From the NCBI GenBank assembly GCA_964403795.1, contig CAYOHP010000090.1, positions 1 through 27,681 of the forward strand: a stretch of 27,681 nucleotides of DNA, read 5' to 3'. The position numbers and the translations under genes are program-made. Under the pieces are notes generated by a model, which made no database searches, was not told where the DNA came from, and saw nothing but the letters and a program-made list of their open reading frames with translations. Source of the DNA: CAYOHP01 sp964403795 [NCBI: uncultured bacterium] (GTDB taxonomy: Bacteria; Muiribacteriota; UBA6191; CAZXTJ01). Shown piece after piece: positions 8,761 through 16,973 of the stretch; positions within the stretch are counted from its first letter, which is position 1, and each line of letters starts with the position of its first letter.

Positions 8761-8814
8761 GACATGCATGCGTCCGGCTTGATGCATGTTTCGCGCGGCT
8801 TGACATGCATGCGG
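8761..8814. promoter_or_regulatory. Three ATGCAT palindromes in the divergent MerR/kinase-like intergenic region
   Basis: ATGCAT occurs at 8764-8769, 8782-8787 and 8805-8810. The first and third are embedded in the same 12-mer GACATGCATGCG (8761-8772, 8802-8813). The second and third share the upstream word CGGCTTGA. Repeated palindromes between a regulator and a divergent gene are typical of autoregulatory operators. The regulator that binds here is inferred, not shown. Confidence 0.5.
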
Positions 8815-8851
8815 AGGCGCATCCGGAGCCGGTCCCCAAGGGACGACGGTC

Positions 8852-9688
8852 ATGCTCGCGCGGAACGCGGATGAAAATGTGCGCATGATTTCGTGGTCCG
8901 GGAACGCGCTCGCGGGTGGGGTCGCACCAGAACCGGTGACCGAGGAAGGACTCTGGACGCCGCCCGAGTCCTGCCTGGTCAAGGCCGATCCCGACACCCG
9001 GCTCTACCGGCTGCCCTGGGGCTCCGGCCAGGCCTTCCTCAAGATCTACAGCTATTCGCCGTGGTGGGTGGCGCTCCGGGCCCGCGGCTTCGAGAGCCGC
9101 GCCCGGCGGGAGGCCCGGGTCCTGGAAGAACTGGCCCGACGGGGGATCCCGGCCCCGGTCCTGCTCGCCTGCGGGGAGGAGGACCGCGGCCCGCTGCGCA
9201 CCCGGAGCCTGCTCCTGACCGTCAACGTGGAGGGCGCCGAGAGCTTCGAGGACCGTCTGATCCCGCTGTGGAAGGCCGCCGAGCGCGCCCCGGTCTTCGT
9301 CGCCGCGGCCGCCGCCCTGCGACGCATGCATGAGGCCGGGTTCCTCCACGGCAACCTCTTCACCCGGAACCTGATGGTCCCGGCCCGGGGATCCCCCCTG
9401 GAGGCCTTCCCCCCCCTGGTGCTCGACGCCCCCTGGGGCTGCTTCTTCCCGGGGCCGGTCCCCTGGGAACGGCGGGCCGACGACCTGGCGTGCTTCCTCC
9501 ACTTCAAGCACCCGGCCGTCAGCCGGGCCGAACTGCTGCGCTTCGTGCGCCTCTACCTGGGACGTCCCCGGGGCCAGGGTCTCGGCGAGGAGGGCCGGGC
9601 GCTGGCCCGCCGGATCCTCCGCTCCACGGCCTGGACCCGCTCGGTCCGCAAGCGGCTCGTCCATTGGTGGTCCCGCCGGGGATGCTAG
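8852..9688 (+). CDS. LPS-kinase-like (WaaP/InaA/KdkA-type) protein, altered catalytic loop
   Basis: The 278-residue protein shows a small kinase fold of the lipopolysaccharide-kinase/RIO-like type. It has GQAFLKIY (nucleotide-binding Lys), REARVLEELARRGIPAP (helix C Glu), ALRRMHEAGFLHGNLFTRNLMV (catalytic loop) and PLVLDAPWG (metal-binding Asp in the DFG position), then RADDLACFLHF. Family enzymes phosphorylate sugars of lipid A/inner-core LPS. The usual H-G-D-L-x-x-x-N loop reads HGNLFTRN here, so the catalytic Asp is Asn. The enzyme may be inactive or use another base. The C-terminal ~50 residues are basic (RILRSTAWTRSVRKRLVHWW), which suits membrane contact. The ATG at 8852 follows AAGGGAC; a second ATG at 8885 is possible. 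A cytochrome gene starts 11 bases after its stop. Confidence 0.7.
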   Translation: MLARNADENVRMISWSGNALAGGVAPEPVTEEGLWTPPESCLVKADPDTRLYRLPWGSGQAFLKIYSYSPWWVALRARGFESRARREARVLEELARRGIPAPVLLACGEEDRGPLRTRSLLLTVNVEGAESFEDRLIPLWKAAERAPVFVAAAAALRRMHEAGFLHGNLFTRNLMVPARGSPLEAFPPLVLDAPWGCFFPGPVPWERRADDLACFLHFKHPAVSRAELLRFVRLYLGRPRGQGLGEEGRALARRILRSTAWTRSVRKRLVHWWSRRGC

Positions 9689-9691
9689 GCT
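9683..9691 (+). promoter_or_regulatory. Putative -10 element for a leaderless cytochrome mRNA
   Basis: TGCTAGGCT overlaps the stop of the kinase-like gene and ends 7 bases before the GTG at 9699. No ribosome site is present, so an internal promoter giving a leaderless transcript is plausible alongside read-through. Confidence 0.4.
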
Positions 9692-9698
9692 TCGGGAT

Positions 9699-10400
9699 GT
9701 GAGCTTCTCCCCGACCCGGATCTCCCTCCTCGCCCTCGCCTGCCTGATCCCGAGCGGCGGACCGGCCTTCGCCTACGAGGACTTCTCCAGGCGGGAAGGC
9801 ATGCGCTGCGCCGAGTGCCACGTCGACCTCACCGGCTTCGGCCTCACCGACCGGGGCAAGGAGTACAAGCTAAACGGCTACTCGTTCCCCTCCTCGACCC
9901 CGGCCCCGACCGCTCCCGCCACCCCCGACCCGACCGACGTGGCGGTCTCGGTGGATCCCCGCACCATGACCCCGATGAAGTCGGTCATGCGGCGGACCCG
10001 GGAGGCGCTCTGGATCACCGTCGAAGCCGTGGCGGACGGGCGCTACGGGGCCGCGGTCGAGGGCGCCAAGAAGCTCCATGACCTCGGGGGCCGGATCGAG
10101 GGCCACCTGCGGAGTGCCGGTCGCGGCAACGCCGACACGGCCCGGGCGCTCCGCGACGCCGCCTATCGTCTCGAACGCACCCTGCGGACCGGGGGCGATC
10201 GTCGTCTGGCCCTGGCCCCCATCCAGGTCGGCCAGATCGTGGGGACCTGCCTCACCTGTCACGCCATCGAGGGCCTCACCGACGAGTCGTTCCGGTTGGC
10301 CGGTCCCCGGGAAGAGCCTTCCGGGCCCGATGCCATCGGGGTCCGGCCCGAGACCCCGCTGCCCCGCCGGGAGCGGGGCGCCACCGGTTCCAGGCGGTAG
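9699..10400 (+). CDS. Exported diheme c-type cytochrome
   Basis: The 233-residue protein starts at GTG with a signal peptide ending PAFA (residues 1-25). Heme site CAECH (37-41) sits in FSRREGMRCAECHVDLTGFGLTDRGKEYKLNGY; the G-x-LT-x-x-G-x-x-(F/Y)K-x-NGY continuation is common to exported cytochromes of electron-transfer chains. The second site CLTCH is at 184-188. Between them a Pro/Thr linker and a helical stretch of ~90 residues (MKSVMRRTREALWITVEAVADGRYGAAVEGAKKLHDLGG) resemble a cytochrome c' type four-helix bundle. After the second heme the tail is disordered. The gene directly follows the kinase-like gene. Electron donor and acceptor are unknown. Confidence 0.82.
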   Translation: MSFSPTRISLLALACLIPSGGPAFAYEDFSRREGMRCAECHVDLTGFGLTDRGKEYKLNGYSFPSSTPAPTAPATPDPTDVAVSVDPRTMTPMKSVMRRTREALWITVEAVADGRYGAAVEGAKKLHDLGGRIEGHLRSAGRGNADTARALRDAAYRLERTLRTGGDRRLALAPIQVGQIVGTCLTCHAIEGLTDESFRLAGPREEPSGPDAIGVRPETPLPRRERGATGSRR

Positions 10401-10473
10401 CTCCCGCGAGGGTGGCGGCCGGCTCCAGGACGGCGCCCCGACAAGTGGCCCTTCCATCGCCCGGCACGAGTCA

Positions 10474-10482
10474 TGCTAGAGT
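10474..10482 (+). promoter_or_regulatory. Putative extended -10 promoter of the TPR gene
   Basis: TGCTAGAGT lies 30 bases before the ATG at 10513, with a GGGAGG ribosome site in between. No clear -35 hexamer is seen. Confidence 0.45.
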
Positions 10483-10512
10483 CGCTCTGCCCATCCGGCG
10501 GGAGGCACCAGC

Positions 10513-11757
10513 ATGGCGCAGGCCGCGAAACGCGAGGCCGAAGACCTCGAGGCTCGCATCGAGGAGCTCGAGGCGGCGATCGACGAGGATCCCACCAACG
10601 CCGAGCTCCACAAGGAGCTCGGGAACACCTTCCACAAGAGCAAGGCCTTCCATCTGGCCTTGGCCGAGTACCGGACCGCTTGCCGGCTCGACGCCGGCTA
10701 CTACCCGGCCGTCTACAACATGGGCAACACCCATTTCGAGATGGGCGAGCAGCTGGCCGCGGTCATCTGCTGGCAGCGCGCCCTGCTGCTCAAGCCCGAC
10801 CTCGAGCAGGCGGTCTACAACATCGGGTTCGCCTACTACACGATGGCGACCGCCGAGAAGGACCGGGAGCGCAAGCGCCGCTTCCTCGACGACGCGGTCG
10901 CCTTCTTCGTCCGGGCCCTCGAGATGGCCCCGAACCACGCCGACACCCATCTCCACCTAGGGCTCGCCTACTACGAGCTCGAGCGTTTCGACGATGCCGT
11001 CCGCCACTACCGGGAGGCGCTGGCAGTGGCTCCCGACGACGCCGCGGTCCACTACAACCTCGGCAACGTCTACTACGAGAAGGGCGAGCGGGACACCTCG
11101 TACTTCCCGAAGGCCCTCGAGGAGTACCGGCAGGCGGCCAAGCACGACGCCAAGGACCTGAAGAGCCGGAACAACATCGCCGACTGCTACCTCAGGATGG
11201 GCGACCTGAAGAAGGCCCGCAAGCAGATCCAGAAGGTGCTCGACGACTTCCCCGAGTACCTGCCGGCGCACTGCACCCTGGGCGAGATCTTCGCCAAGGA
11301 GGGCAATCCCCAGGCCGCCATCGGCGAGTTCGAGATGGTGCTGGCCCTCGACCCCGACGAGCACGGCATCCTCCACAAGTTCGCCGGCAACGCCCTGCTC
11401 GAGGAGTACATGGTCCTGGTCCAGGACCGGCCCGACGACCCCGAGCTCAGGCTGCGGCTGGGTCGGGCTTTCAAGGTCCTGGGGATGGCCTACAACGACT
11501 CCGAGTACCTCCACCGCGCGGTCGACGAGTTCACCAAGGCCGGGTCCATCGGCTCCGGCACCTTCCGCGAGCTGACCGAGGTCTTCCTCAAGCTGCGGCG
11601 CTGGGAAGAGGCCTTGGCCGCGGTGGACGCCTGCCTGGAGCGGGATCCCGAGGACGTGGTGGCCCTCACCCTGAAGGCCGAGGTATTCGCCCGCACCGGG
11701 GACCGCGAGCGGGTCGTCGAGATCCTCCAGATGATCCGGCGGCGGCGCTTCAGCTAG
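10513..11757 (+). CDS. Tetratricopeptide-repeat protein
   Basis: The 414-residue protein has no signal peptide or membrane segment and is built of TPR helices from residue ~14 to the end. Clear repeats include AELHKELGNTFHKSKAFHLALAEYRTACRLD, AVYNMGNTHFEMGEQLAAVICWQRALLLKP, THLHLGLAYYELERFDDAVRHYREALAVAPD and AVHYNLGNVYYEKGE. Later degenerate units run to LEEYMVLVQDRPDDPELRLRLGRAF and DVVALTLKAEVFARTGD. I count about nine repeats. TPR superhelices are protein-binding scaffolds; the partner is not evident. The ATG follows GGGAGG at ideal distance. The stop is only 9 bases before the TTG start of rqcH, so the two are probably cotranscribed, but a functional link to ribosome quality control is only suggested by this. 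Confidence 0.9.
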   Translation: MAQAAKREAEDLEARIEELEAAIDEDPTNAELHKELGNTFHKSKAFHLALAEYRTACRLDAGYYPAVYNMGNTHFEMGEQLAAVICWQRALLLKPDLEQAVYNIGFAYYTMATAEKDRERKRRFLDDAVAFFVRALEMAPNHADTHLHLGLAYYELERFDDAVRHYREALAVAPDDAAVHYNLGNVYYEKGERDTSYFPKALEEYRQAAKHDAKDLKSRNNIADCYLRMGDLKKARKQIQKVLDDFPEYLPAHCTLGEIFAKEGNPQAAIGEFEMVLALDPDEHGILHKFAGNALLEEYMVLVQDRPDDPELRLRLGRAFKVLGMAYNDSEYLHRAVDEFTKAGSIGSGTFRELTEVFLKLRRWEEALAAVDACLERDPEDVVALTLKAEVFARTGDRERVVEILQMIRRRRFS

Positions 11758-11766
11758 GCGGTCCGT

Positions 11767-13509
11767 TTGACCGACGCCAAGGCCGCCCGGGGTCCGGGCT
11801 TCGACGCCCTGCTGTTCCGGGCGGTCGCGGCACGGCTGGCCTCCGAGCTGCCCGGATCCCGGATCCAGAAGGTCTTCGAGCCGACGCCCGGCTTCCTGGT
11901 CCTCCACCACCATCCGTGTCCGTCCGGGCACCCGCTCCTGGTCAGGGCCCGGGGCAGCGGCTTCGTGGTGCCGGGCGAGCCCGGCCTCGAGAACCCTGCC
12001 GAGCCTTCGGCCTTCTGCATGCAAGTCCGCAAGCACCTCGAAGGTGCGGTCGTGACCGGGATCGAGGCTCCCGATCTGGACCGGGCGCTGGTCCTGCGTG
12101 CCCGGGGCCACGAGGGAGTCCCCACCGGACTGGTGGTGGAGCTGCTGGGCACCAGGACGAACCTGATGGTGCTGGGGCCGGACGACCGGATCCTGGGAGC
12201 CCGCAAGAGCTATCCGACCGATCGCGAGCGGTTCCCGGAGCGCCGCTGGCGCCCCCCGCCCCGCCGGGGGCCCACGGCCGCGGAGCGGGTCGGGGAGGGA
12301 ATCCCGGCCCTGGCAGGGCACCTCGCGGGACTCGCCTCGGCGAGGGAATTGGGAGAGTTCGCCTCCGGCCTGTCGGCGGCCCACTGCGAGCTGGTCATGG
12401 CGGCCCGGGAGGCCGGCCCGGAAGCGGCGGCCCGGCTGCTGGCCGGCCTGCTCGACCCCGAGGCCTGGCGCCGGGGTCCCTTCCTGCGGACCGCCTGGCG
12501 AGGGAAGAGCGTGGTCCTGGTAGGGGCGCCCGAGGACGCCCTCCCGGAGGGTGCCGGGACCGAGACCCATCCGGACCTCTGGAGCCTGCTGGCGGCCACC
12601 TTCCTGAGGGCTGCCGAGAGCGAGCGCCAGGACCACTCGCGCCGGGAGGCCGAAGTCGCCATCCGGGACGGACGGAACCGGATCGAGGACCGCCTGGCCA
12701 GGAACACCGAGGCCTTGGCCGCCTGCGGCCGGATCGACGAACTCCGGGCCAAGGGAGAGCTCCTGAAGCGGAACCTCGGCACCATCCCCAAGGGGGCGAG
12801 CCAGGCGACCCTGACCGACTGGTCCAGCGGCGAGGCCCGGGAAGTCGTGATCCCGCTGGATCCGCGCCGGACCGCGGCCCAGAACATGGACCGTTTCTTC
12901 GACAAGGCCCGGCGCCTGCGCCAGAAGGAGCCGATGCTGCTCCGCAAGCGGCGCCACCTGGAGGAGGACCGGGAGGAACTGTCCCGCCTGGAGGCTCGCC
13001 TGGCGGAGGGCGAGGACCCGATCCGGTTGAAGGAGGAGCTCCGGGCTCTCTCCCTGGTCGAGCCGGGACCCGACGAGGACCGCCAGGAATCCGCTCCCAA
13101 GGGACGCAGATCCAAGGAAGGCGGCCTCCGGACCTTCGTCTCCTCCGACGGGCTCCGGATCCTGGTCGGCCGCAACAACAGGGAGAACGACCGGCTGGTC
13201 CGCCAGGTGGCCCGCAAGCAGGACGCCTGGCTCCACGCCGAGGGGGTGGCCGGTGCCCACGTGGTGGTGAAGCTGGCCGGCCGCATGGAACGGCCCCCCG
13301 AGCGCACCGTGGTGGAGGCCGCCCAGCTGGCGGCCCACTTCTCCCACCTGCGCTACGAGACCAAGGCCCGGGTCATGCTCTGCCGGGTGGGCGACCTCCG
13401 GAAGCCCGCCAACGCCCCTCCCGGGACCGTGACCATCGACCGGCACGAGACCGTGGTGGTCCGTCCCGACCCGGGGGTCGTGCGTCGCCTGGCGCCGCCC
13501 GCGGGATAG
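11767..13509 (+). CDS. rqcH: RqcH/NFACT-family ribosome quality-control protein
   Basis: The 580-residue protein has the NFACT order: an N-domain with SAFCMQVRKHLEGAVV (81-96) followed by the DR motif in DLDRALVL (Asp105, Arg106), ELLGTRTNLMVL, a helix-hairpin-helix/coiled-coil middle (LEEDREELSRLEARLAEG) and a C-terminal NFACT-R/DUF814 domain. The last includes LVGRNNRENDRLVRQVARK, DAWLHAEGVAGAHVV and EAAQLAAHFSHLR. RqcH binds tRNA-Ala on the split 50S subunit and adds poly-Ala tails to stalled chains; the Asp-Arg pair is needed for tailing and is intact here. The start is TTG, chosen as the first codon after the TPR stop; no strong ribosome site is visible. Older annotations call this family fibronectin-binding protein A. 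Confidence 0.88.
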   Translation: MTDAKAARGPGFDALLFRAVAARLASELPGSRIQKVFEPTPGFLVLHHHPCPSGHPLLVRARGSGFVVPGEPGLENPAEPSAFCMQVRKHLEGAVVTGIEAPDLDRALVLRARGHEGVPTGLVVELLGTRTNLMVLGPDDRILGARKSYPTDRERFPERRWRPPPRRGPTAAERVGEGIPALAGHLAGLASARELGEFASGLSAAHCELVMAAREAGPEAAARLLAGLLDPEAWRRGPFLRTAWRGKSVVLVGAPEDALPEGAGTETHPDLWSLLAATFLRAAESERQDHSRREAEVAIRDGRNRIEDRLARNTEALAACGRIDELRAKGELLKRNLGTIPKGASQATLTDWSSGEAREVVIPLDPRRTAAQNMDRFFDKARRLRQKEPMLLRKRRHLEEDREELSRLEARLAEGEDPIRLKEELRALSLVEPGPDEDRQESAPKGRRSKEGGLRTFVSSDGLRILVGRNNRENDRLVRQVARKQDAWLHAEGVAGAHVVVKLAGRMERPPERTVVEAAQLAAHFSHLRYETKARVMLCRVGDLRKPANAPPGTVTIDRHETVVVRPDPGVVRRLAPPAG

Positions 13510-13676
13510 CTCAGGGCCTACCCGCGCCCGCCCGGGTCCCGTTGCCCAACACAGGCTCTCCGGTCACCGACCCGGTTCCTGTCGGATCGCCCCCGGCGAT
13601 GGATTCCACGCCCGCCACCATGCAATAGTGGATCTCGCTCCGGGTCGGAGAGCCTCGGGGTCACCGAAAGAGGCAC

Positions 13677-15032
13677 GTGGGACTCGAACGCAATTTCAAC
13701 GTCATCACCGTCATGATGGTGGGACTGTTCCTGGTCCTCGGCCTGGTGCCCGCCATCGCCCCCAACCCGCAGCAGCTCGGTCGGGCCGTGATGGTGGCCG
13801 GGATCCTGGGAGCGGTGGTCACGGGCGCGGTGGCGGCCCTGTTCCGGCGCCGGGTGGTCCAGCCCCTGGACGCCATGATCGCCTACCTCACGGCATTCGC
13901 CCAGAAGCGGGTCCCCCCGGCGGCGCCTCCCGAGGTGGCCGGCGAGTTCGTGGGCTTCACCCAGCATCTCTCGTCGTTCATGGACGACTTCTCCGAGTTC
14001 CGCAAGAAGCTGGACGACACCCACAAGCTGATCATGTACAGCTCCAAGGAGACGACCCAGAGCTACGAAGCCCTGGTGGCCAGCTCCAAGGAGCAGAGCT
14101 CCCGGGCCGCCTCGGTCAGCCAGAACCTCGAGCACATCTCCAAGAGCGTCCAGAAGCTGAATGCCAACGTCCAGGAGCTGGTGAGCACCGCCGAGGAGAG
14201 CTCGGCAGCCATGGAACAGATGGCCGCCAGCATCCACCAGGTCGCCCGCAACGCCATGAACGTGGCCACCCTGTCCGAGGACACGGTGACCAAGGCCCTC
14301 GAGTCGGGCAAGGTGGTGCAGGACACCATCGACGGCATCAACAAGATCTCCCAGATCATCAACAAGCTCACCGAGGTCATCAACAACCTGGGCACCAAGT
14401 CCGGGACCATCGGCGTCATCATCAAGACCATCAACAACATCTCCAAGTCCACCAACCTGCTGGCCCTGAACGCGGCCATCGAGGCGGCCCGGGCCGGGGA
14501 GCACGGCAAGGGCTTCGCGGTGGTCGCCGACGAGGTCCGGAAGCTGGCCGACGACAGCGCCAAGGCCACCACCGAGATCGCCCGGCTGATCCTCGACATC
14601 CAGGACGAGGTGACCAAGGCCATCGAGACCTCCGAGGAGGGCTCGGCCCAGATCGAACTCGAGATCTCCAAGGCCACCATGGCGCAGGAGGCGGTCGAGA
14701 ACATCATCCGCAACATCGCCTCGGTCACGAACTCGATGAAGGAGATCAACATCGCGACCCAGGAGCAGAAGGCCGGGTCCGACCAGATCGTGAAGGGCGT
14801 CGAGTACGTCACCGAGCTGACCCAGCAGATCTCCGAGGCCATCCAGGAGCAGACCGTCAACTCCAACCAGGCCACCGACGACGTGGTGAAGATCGCCCAG
14901 GACATCGCCCAGAGCCTGACCAGCCTCGAGTCCCTCTCGATCCTCACCAACTCGATCACCGAGCAGAGCCACGTGATCCTCCGGGCCTCCCGGCGGTTCT
15001 TCCGGGAGGAGGACCGCGAGACGATGGCCTGA
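13677..15032 (+). CDS. Methyl-accepting chemotaxis protein without periplasmic sensor domain
   Basis: The 451-residue receptor starts at GTG (after AAAGAGG). It has two transmembrane helices, ~9-28 and ~37-56, separated by only about 8 residues. A HAMP-like segment ([20 protein letters not shown]) follows, then a long coiled-coil signalling domain. The CheA/CheW-binding hairpin tip is canonical ([20 protein letters not shown], then [11 protein letters not shown]). With no room for a periplasmic ligand domain it must sense through the membrane, the HAMP or a cytoplasmic partner, or act as an accessory member of an array. Methylation-type Glu/Gln pairs occur on both helices (for example [10 protein letters not shown]). 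No che genes are in the window. The Nudix gene starts 23 bases after its stop. Confidence 0.92.
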   Translation: MGLERNFNVITVMMVGLFLVLGLVPAIAPNPQQLGRAVMVAGILGAVVTGAVAALFRRRVVQPLDAMIAYLTAFAQKRVPPAAPPEVAGEFVGFTQHLSSFMDDFSEFRKKLDDTHKLIMYSSKETTQSYEALVASSKEQSSRAASVSQNLEHISKSVQKLNANVQELVSTAEESSAAMEQMAASIHQVARNAMNVATLSEDTVTKALESGKVVQDTIDGINKISQIINKLTEVINNLGTKSGTIGVIIKTINNISKSTNLLALNAAIEAARAGEHGKGFAVVADEVRKLADDSAKATTEIARLILDIQDEVTKAIETSEEGSAQIELEISKATMAQEAVENIIRNIASVTNSMKEINIATQEQKAGSDQIVKGVEYVTELTQQISEAIQEQTVNSNQATDDVVKIAQDIAQSLTSLESLSILTNSITEQSHVILRASRRFFREEDRETMA

Positions 15033-15054
15033 CCGGCCCCTCGCACCATCCTTC

Positions 15055-15471
15055 ATGGGCACTGCCCCCTTCCGCGAACACAAGACCCCGTTCCTCACCG
15101 TCGACGTCCTGCTGGAGCGCGGCGGGAAGATCCTGCTCATCCGGCGCAAGAACCCGCCCCACGGTTGGGCCTTGCCGGGAGGCTTCGTCGACTACGGCGA
15201 GAGCGTCGAGACCGCGGCGGTGCGGGAAGCCAAGGAAGAGCTGAACGTGGACATCGAACTGGTCCGCCAGTTCCACGTCTACTCGCAGCCCGGCCGCGAC
15301 CCCCGCCAGCACACCGCCAGCGTGGTCTTCGTGGGGCGACTGCCGGCCGGTGCCGAGCCCCGGGCCGGGGACGACGCGGGGGCCTGCGGGTTCTTCGCCC
15401 GGGAGGCGCTGCCCGAGATGGCCTTCGACCACCGGGCCATCCTCGAGGACTGGTTCTCGAAGAAGTACTGA
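15055..15471 (+). CDS. Nudix hydrolase (ADP-ribose pyrophosphatase type)
   Basis: The 138-residue protein contains a complete Nudix box: GFVDYGESVETAAVREAKEEL, matching G-x5-E-x7-R-E-U-x-E-E-x-G-U except that the final Gly is Asn. It is preceded by HGWALPG as in ADP-ribose and NDP-sugar pyrophosphatases. These cleave nucleoside diphosphates linked to another moiety, using Mg ions held by the Nudix Glu residues. The single-domain length matches housekeeping or nucleotide-cleansing members; the substrate cannot be read from sequence. The N-terminus (FREHKTPFLTVDVLLERGGK) supports the ATG at 15055, though there is no ribosome site, so coupling to the upstream chemoreceptor gene is likely. It converges on the FHA/sigma-54 activator gene, with 10 bases between stops. 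Confidence 0.9.
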   Translation: MGTAPFREHKTPFLTVDVLLERGGKILLIRRKNPPHGWALPGGFVDYGESVETAAVREAKEELNVDIELVRQFHVYSQPGRDPRQHTASVVFVGRLPAGAEPRAGDDAGACGFFAREALPEMAFDHRAILEDWFSKKY

Positions 15472-15481
15472 GGGTCCCGGC

Positions 15482-16903
15482 CTATCCGTCGGCCTCGTCG
15501 GACGGCCCGTCGTCGGCCAGTCCGAACTCCTTGATCCTCCGCAGGATGGTCGAGCGCGAGATCCCGAGTTCCCGGGCCGCCCGGGATCGGTTGCCGCGGC
15601 AACGCCGCAGGGCCTCGACCAGCAGCGCCTTCTCCTGCTCGGGATCGCCTCCCCAGGCCCCCGTCTCGACCGCCAGGCCACCGGGGCCCGGGAGCGGAGC
15701 GCCCCCGGTCGCCGGTCCCGGGGGTCCCCAGCCGGGAGTCGAGAGGCCGGGCGGAGCGTAGGGGGCGGGGCCGGCCGCCGCGACCGGAGGGAGGCCGAGC
15801 TGGTCGGGCTCGAGCACCCGATCCGGATGGAAGGCCGAGAGGCGCTCCAGCACGTTCCGGAGCATGCGGACGTTACCGGGCCAGGGATAGGTCTCGAGGG
15901 CCTTCATGGCGGCCGGCGAGAAGCGGCAGCGGAGTCCCTGGGACGCCACGAAGTGCTCGACCAGGCGGGGCACATCCTCGGGCCGGTCCCGCAGCGACGG
16001 GACCCGCAGCGGCACCACCGCCAGCCGGTGCAACAGGTCCTCCCGGAACTCGCCCCGGCGCGCCATGGCCCAGAGGTCCCGGTGGGTGGCGGCGACCACC
16101 CGCACATCGACCCGGCTGACGGCGTCCGATCCCAAGGGACGGAGCTCCCGGGTCTCGAGGACCCGGAGCAGCCGAGGCTGCATGTCGAGCGGGAGCTCGC
16201 CGACCTCGTCGAGGAAGAGGGTCCCCTTGTGGGCCTGGCGGAAGGCTCCGGTCCGCTCCTTCTCCGCTCCCGTGAAGGCGCCTCGCTCATGGCCGAAGAG
16301 GTCGCTCCTCACCATCTGGGGGTCGGTGGCGGCGGCGTCGAAGACGACCAGGGGCCCCTGACGCCCGGATCGCTCGTGGAGGGTGCGGGCGACCATCTCC
16401 TTGCCGGTGCCGCTCTCCCCGGTGACGAGCACCGTGGCCGGCAGCTCGGCCACCGCCGCGATCATCCCGTAGAGCTCCCGCATGGCGCGGCTCGAACCGA
16501 CCAGCGCCCCGAACCGGTCCTCGTCGCTGACCAGGGCATGACGGGTCTCGGTGCGCGGTTCGATCACCACCACGCTGCTCCCCAGCGACACCTTGGTGCC
16601 CGGCGGGACCACCGCCTCGGTGATGCGGACCCCGTGGACCTTGGTGCCGTTGGTCGATCCCAGGTCCTTCAAGGTCGTACCGCCAGGACCGGGACGGAGT
16701 TCGCAGTGGTAGCGCGAGACGGTGGCGTCGTGGAGCACCAGGTCGTTGTCGTCGGCGGTCCCCAGCCGCACCACCGGGAGCGAGAAGGTCGCCTGCAGGT
16801 CGCGATCCGGACCGTCGACGACCCGGACCCGCACTGCATCGAGCCGGATGGAGCGGGTCTCCGAGGAGGCATCGCCGAGGCGTACGGTAGTCTTGGGGTC
16901 CAA
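15482..16903 (-). CDS. FHA-domain sigma-54-dependent transcriptional activator
   Basis: The 473-residue protein has an N-terminal FHA domain (~25-115; RLGTADDNDLVL, SRYH, STNG), which binds phosphothreonine peptides. A sigma-54 AAA+ domain follows (~132-365), with Walker A GESGTGKE (162-169), the GAFTGA loop (208-213) that contacts sigma-54, and Walker B LFLDE (229-233). A Pro/Gly linker precedes a C-terminal Fis-type helix-turn-helix (NRSRAARELGISRSTILRRI). It should drive open-complex formation at -24/-12 promoters, with phosphorylation state as input. TTG 16903 is preferred because TACACT ends 9 bases upstream; GTG 16924 is the alternative. It is transcribed divergently from a membrane Ser/Thr kinase, the natural phospho-donor for its FHA partner. 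A matching -24/-12 promoter lies at 19576-19592. Confidence 0.9.
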   Translation of the reverse strand: MDPKTTVRLGDASSETRSIRLDAVRVRVVDGPDRDLQATFSLPVVRLGTADDNDLVLHDATVSRYHCELRPGPGGTTLKDLGSTNGTKVHGVRITEAVVPPGTKVSLGSSVVVIEPRTETRHALVSDEDRFGALVGSSRAMRELYGMIAAVAELPATVLVTGESGTGKEMVARTLHERSGRQGPLVVFDAAATDPQMVRSDLFGHERGAFTGAEKERTGAFRQAHKGTLFLDEVGELPLDMQPRLLRVLETRELRPLGSDAVSRVDVRVVAATHRDLWAMARRGEFREDLLHRLAVVPLRVPSLRDRPEDVPRLVEHFVASQGLRCRFSPAAMKALETYPWPGNVRMLRNVLERLSAFHPDRVLEPDQLGLPPVAAAGPAPYAPPGLSTPGWGPPGPATGGAPLPGPGGLAVETGAWGGDPEQEKALLVEALRRCRGNRSRAARELGISRSTILRRIKEFGLADDGPSDEADG

Positions 16904-16912
16904 GGCGCCCCC

Positions 16913-16918
16913 AGTGTA
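16913..16918 (-). promoter_or_regulatory. Putative -10 element for a leaderless activator mRNA
   Basis: On the minus strand TACACT ends 9 bases before the TTG start at 16903. It lacks the extended TG but fits the spacing seen at other starts without a ribosome site. Confidence 0.3.
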
Positions 16919-16973
16919 GGGCACAGGACTCGCCTGCGTGGGACGCGGGCTCCCCTGGAGCGAAGGAGGATCG

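Noticed and set aside
8800-8828. TTGACA at 8800-8805 as a -35 element of the kinase-like gene
   Set aside because: No -10-like hexamer lies 16-19 bases downstream. The sequence is better explained as part of the repeated ATGCAT sites.
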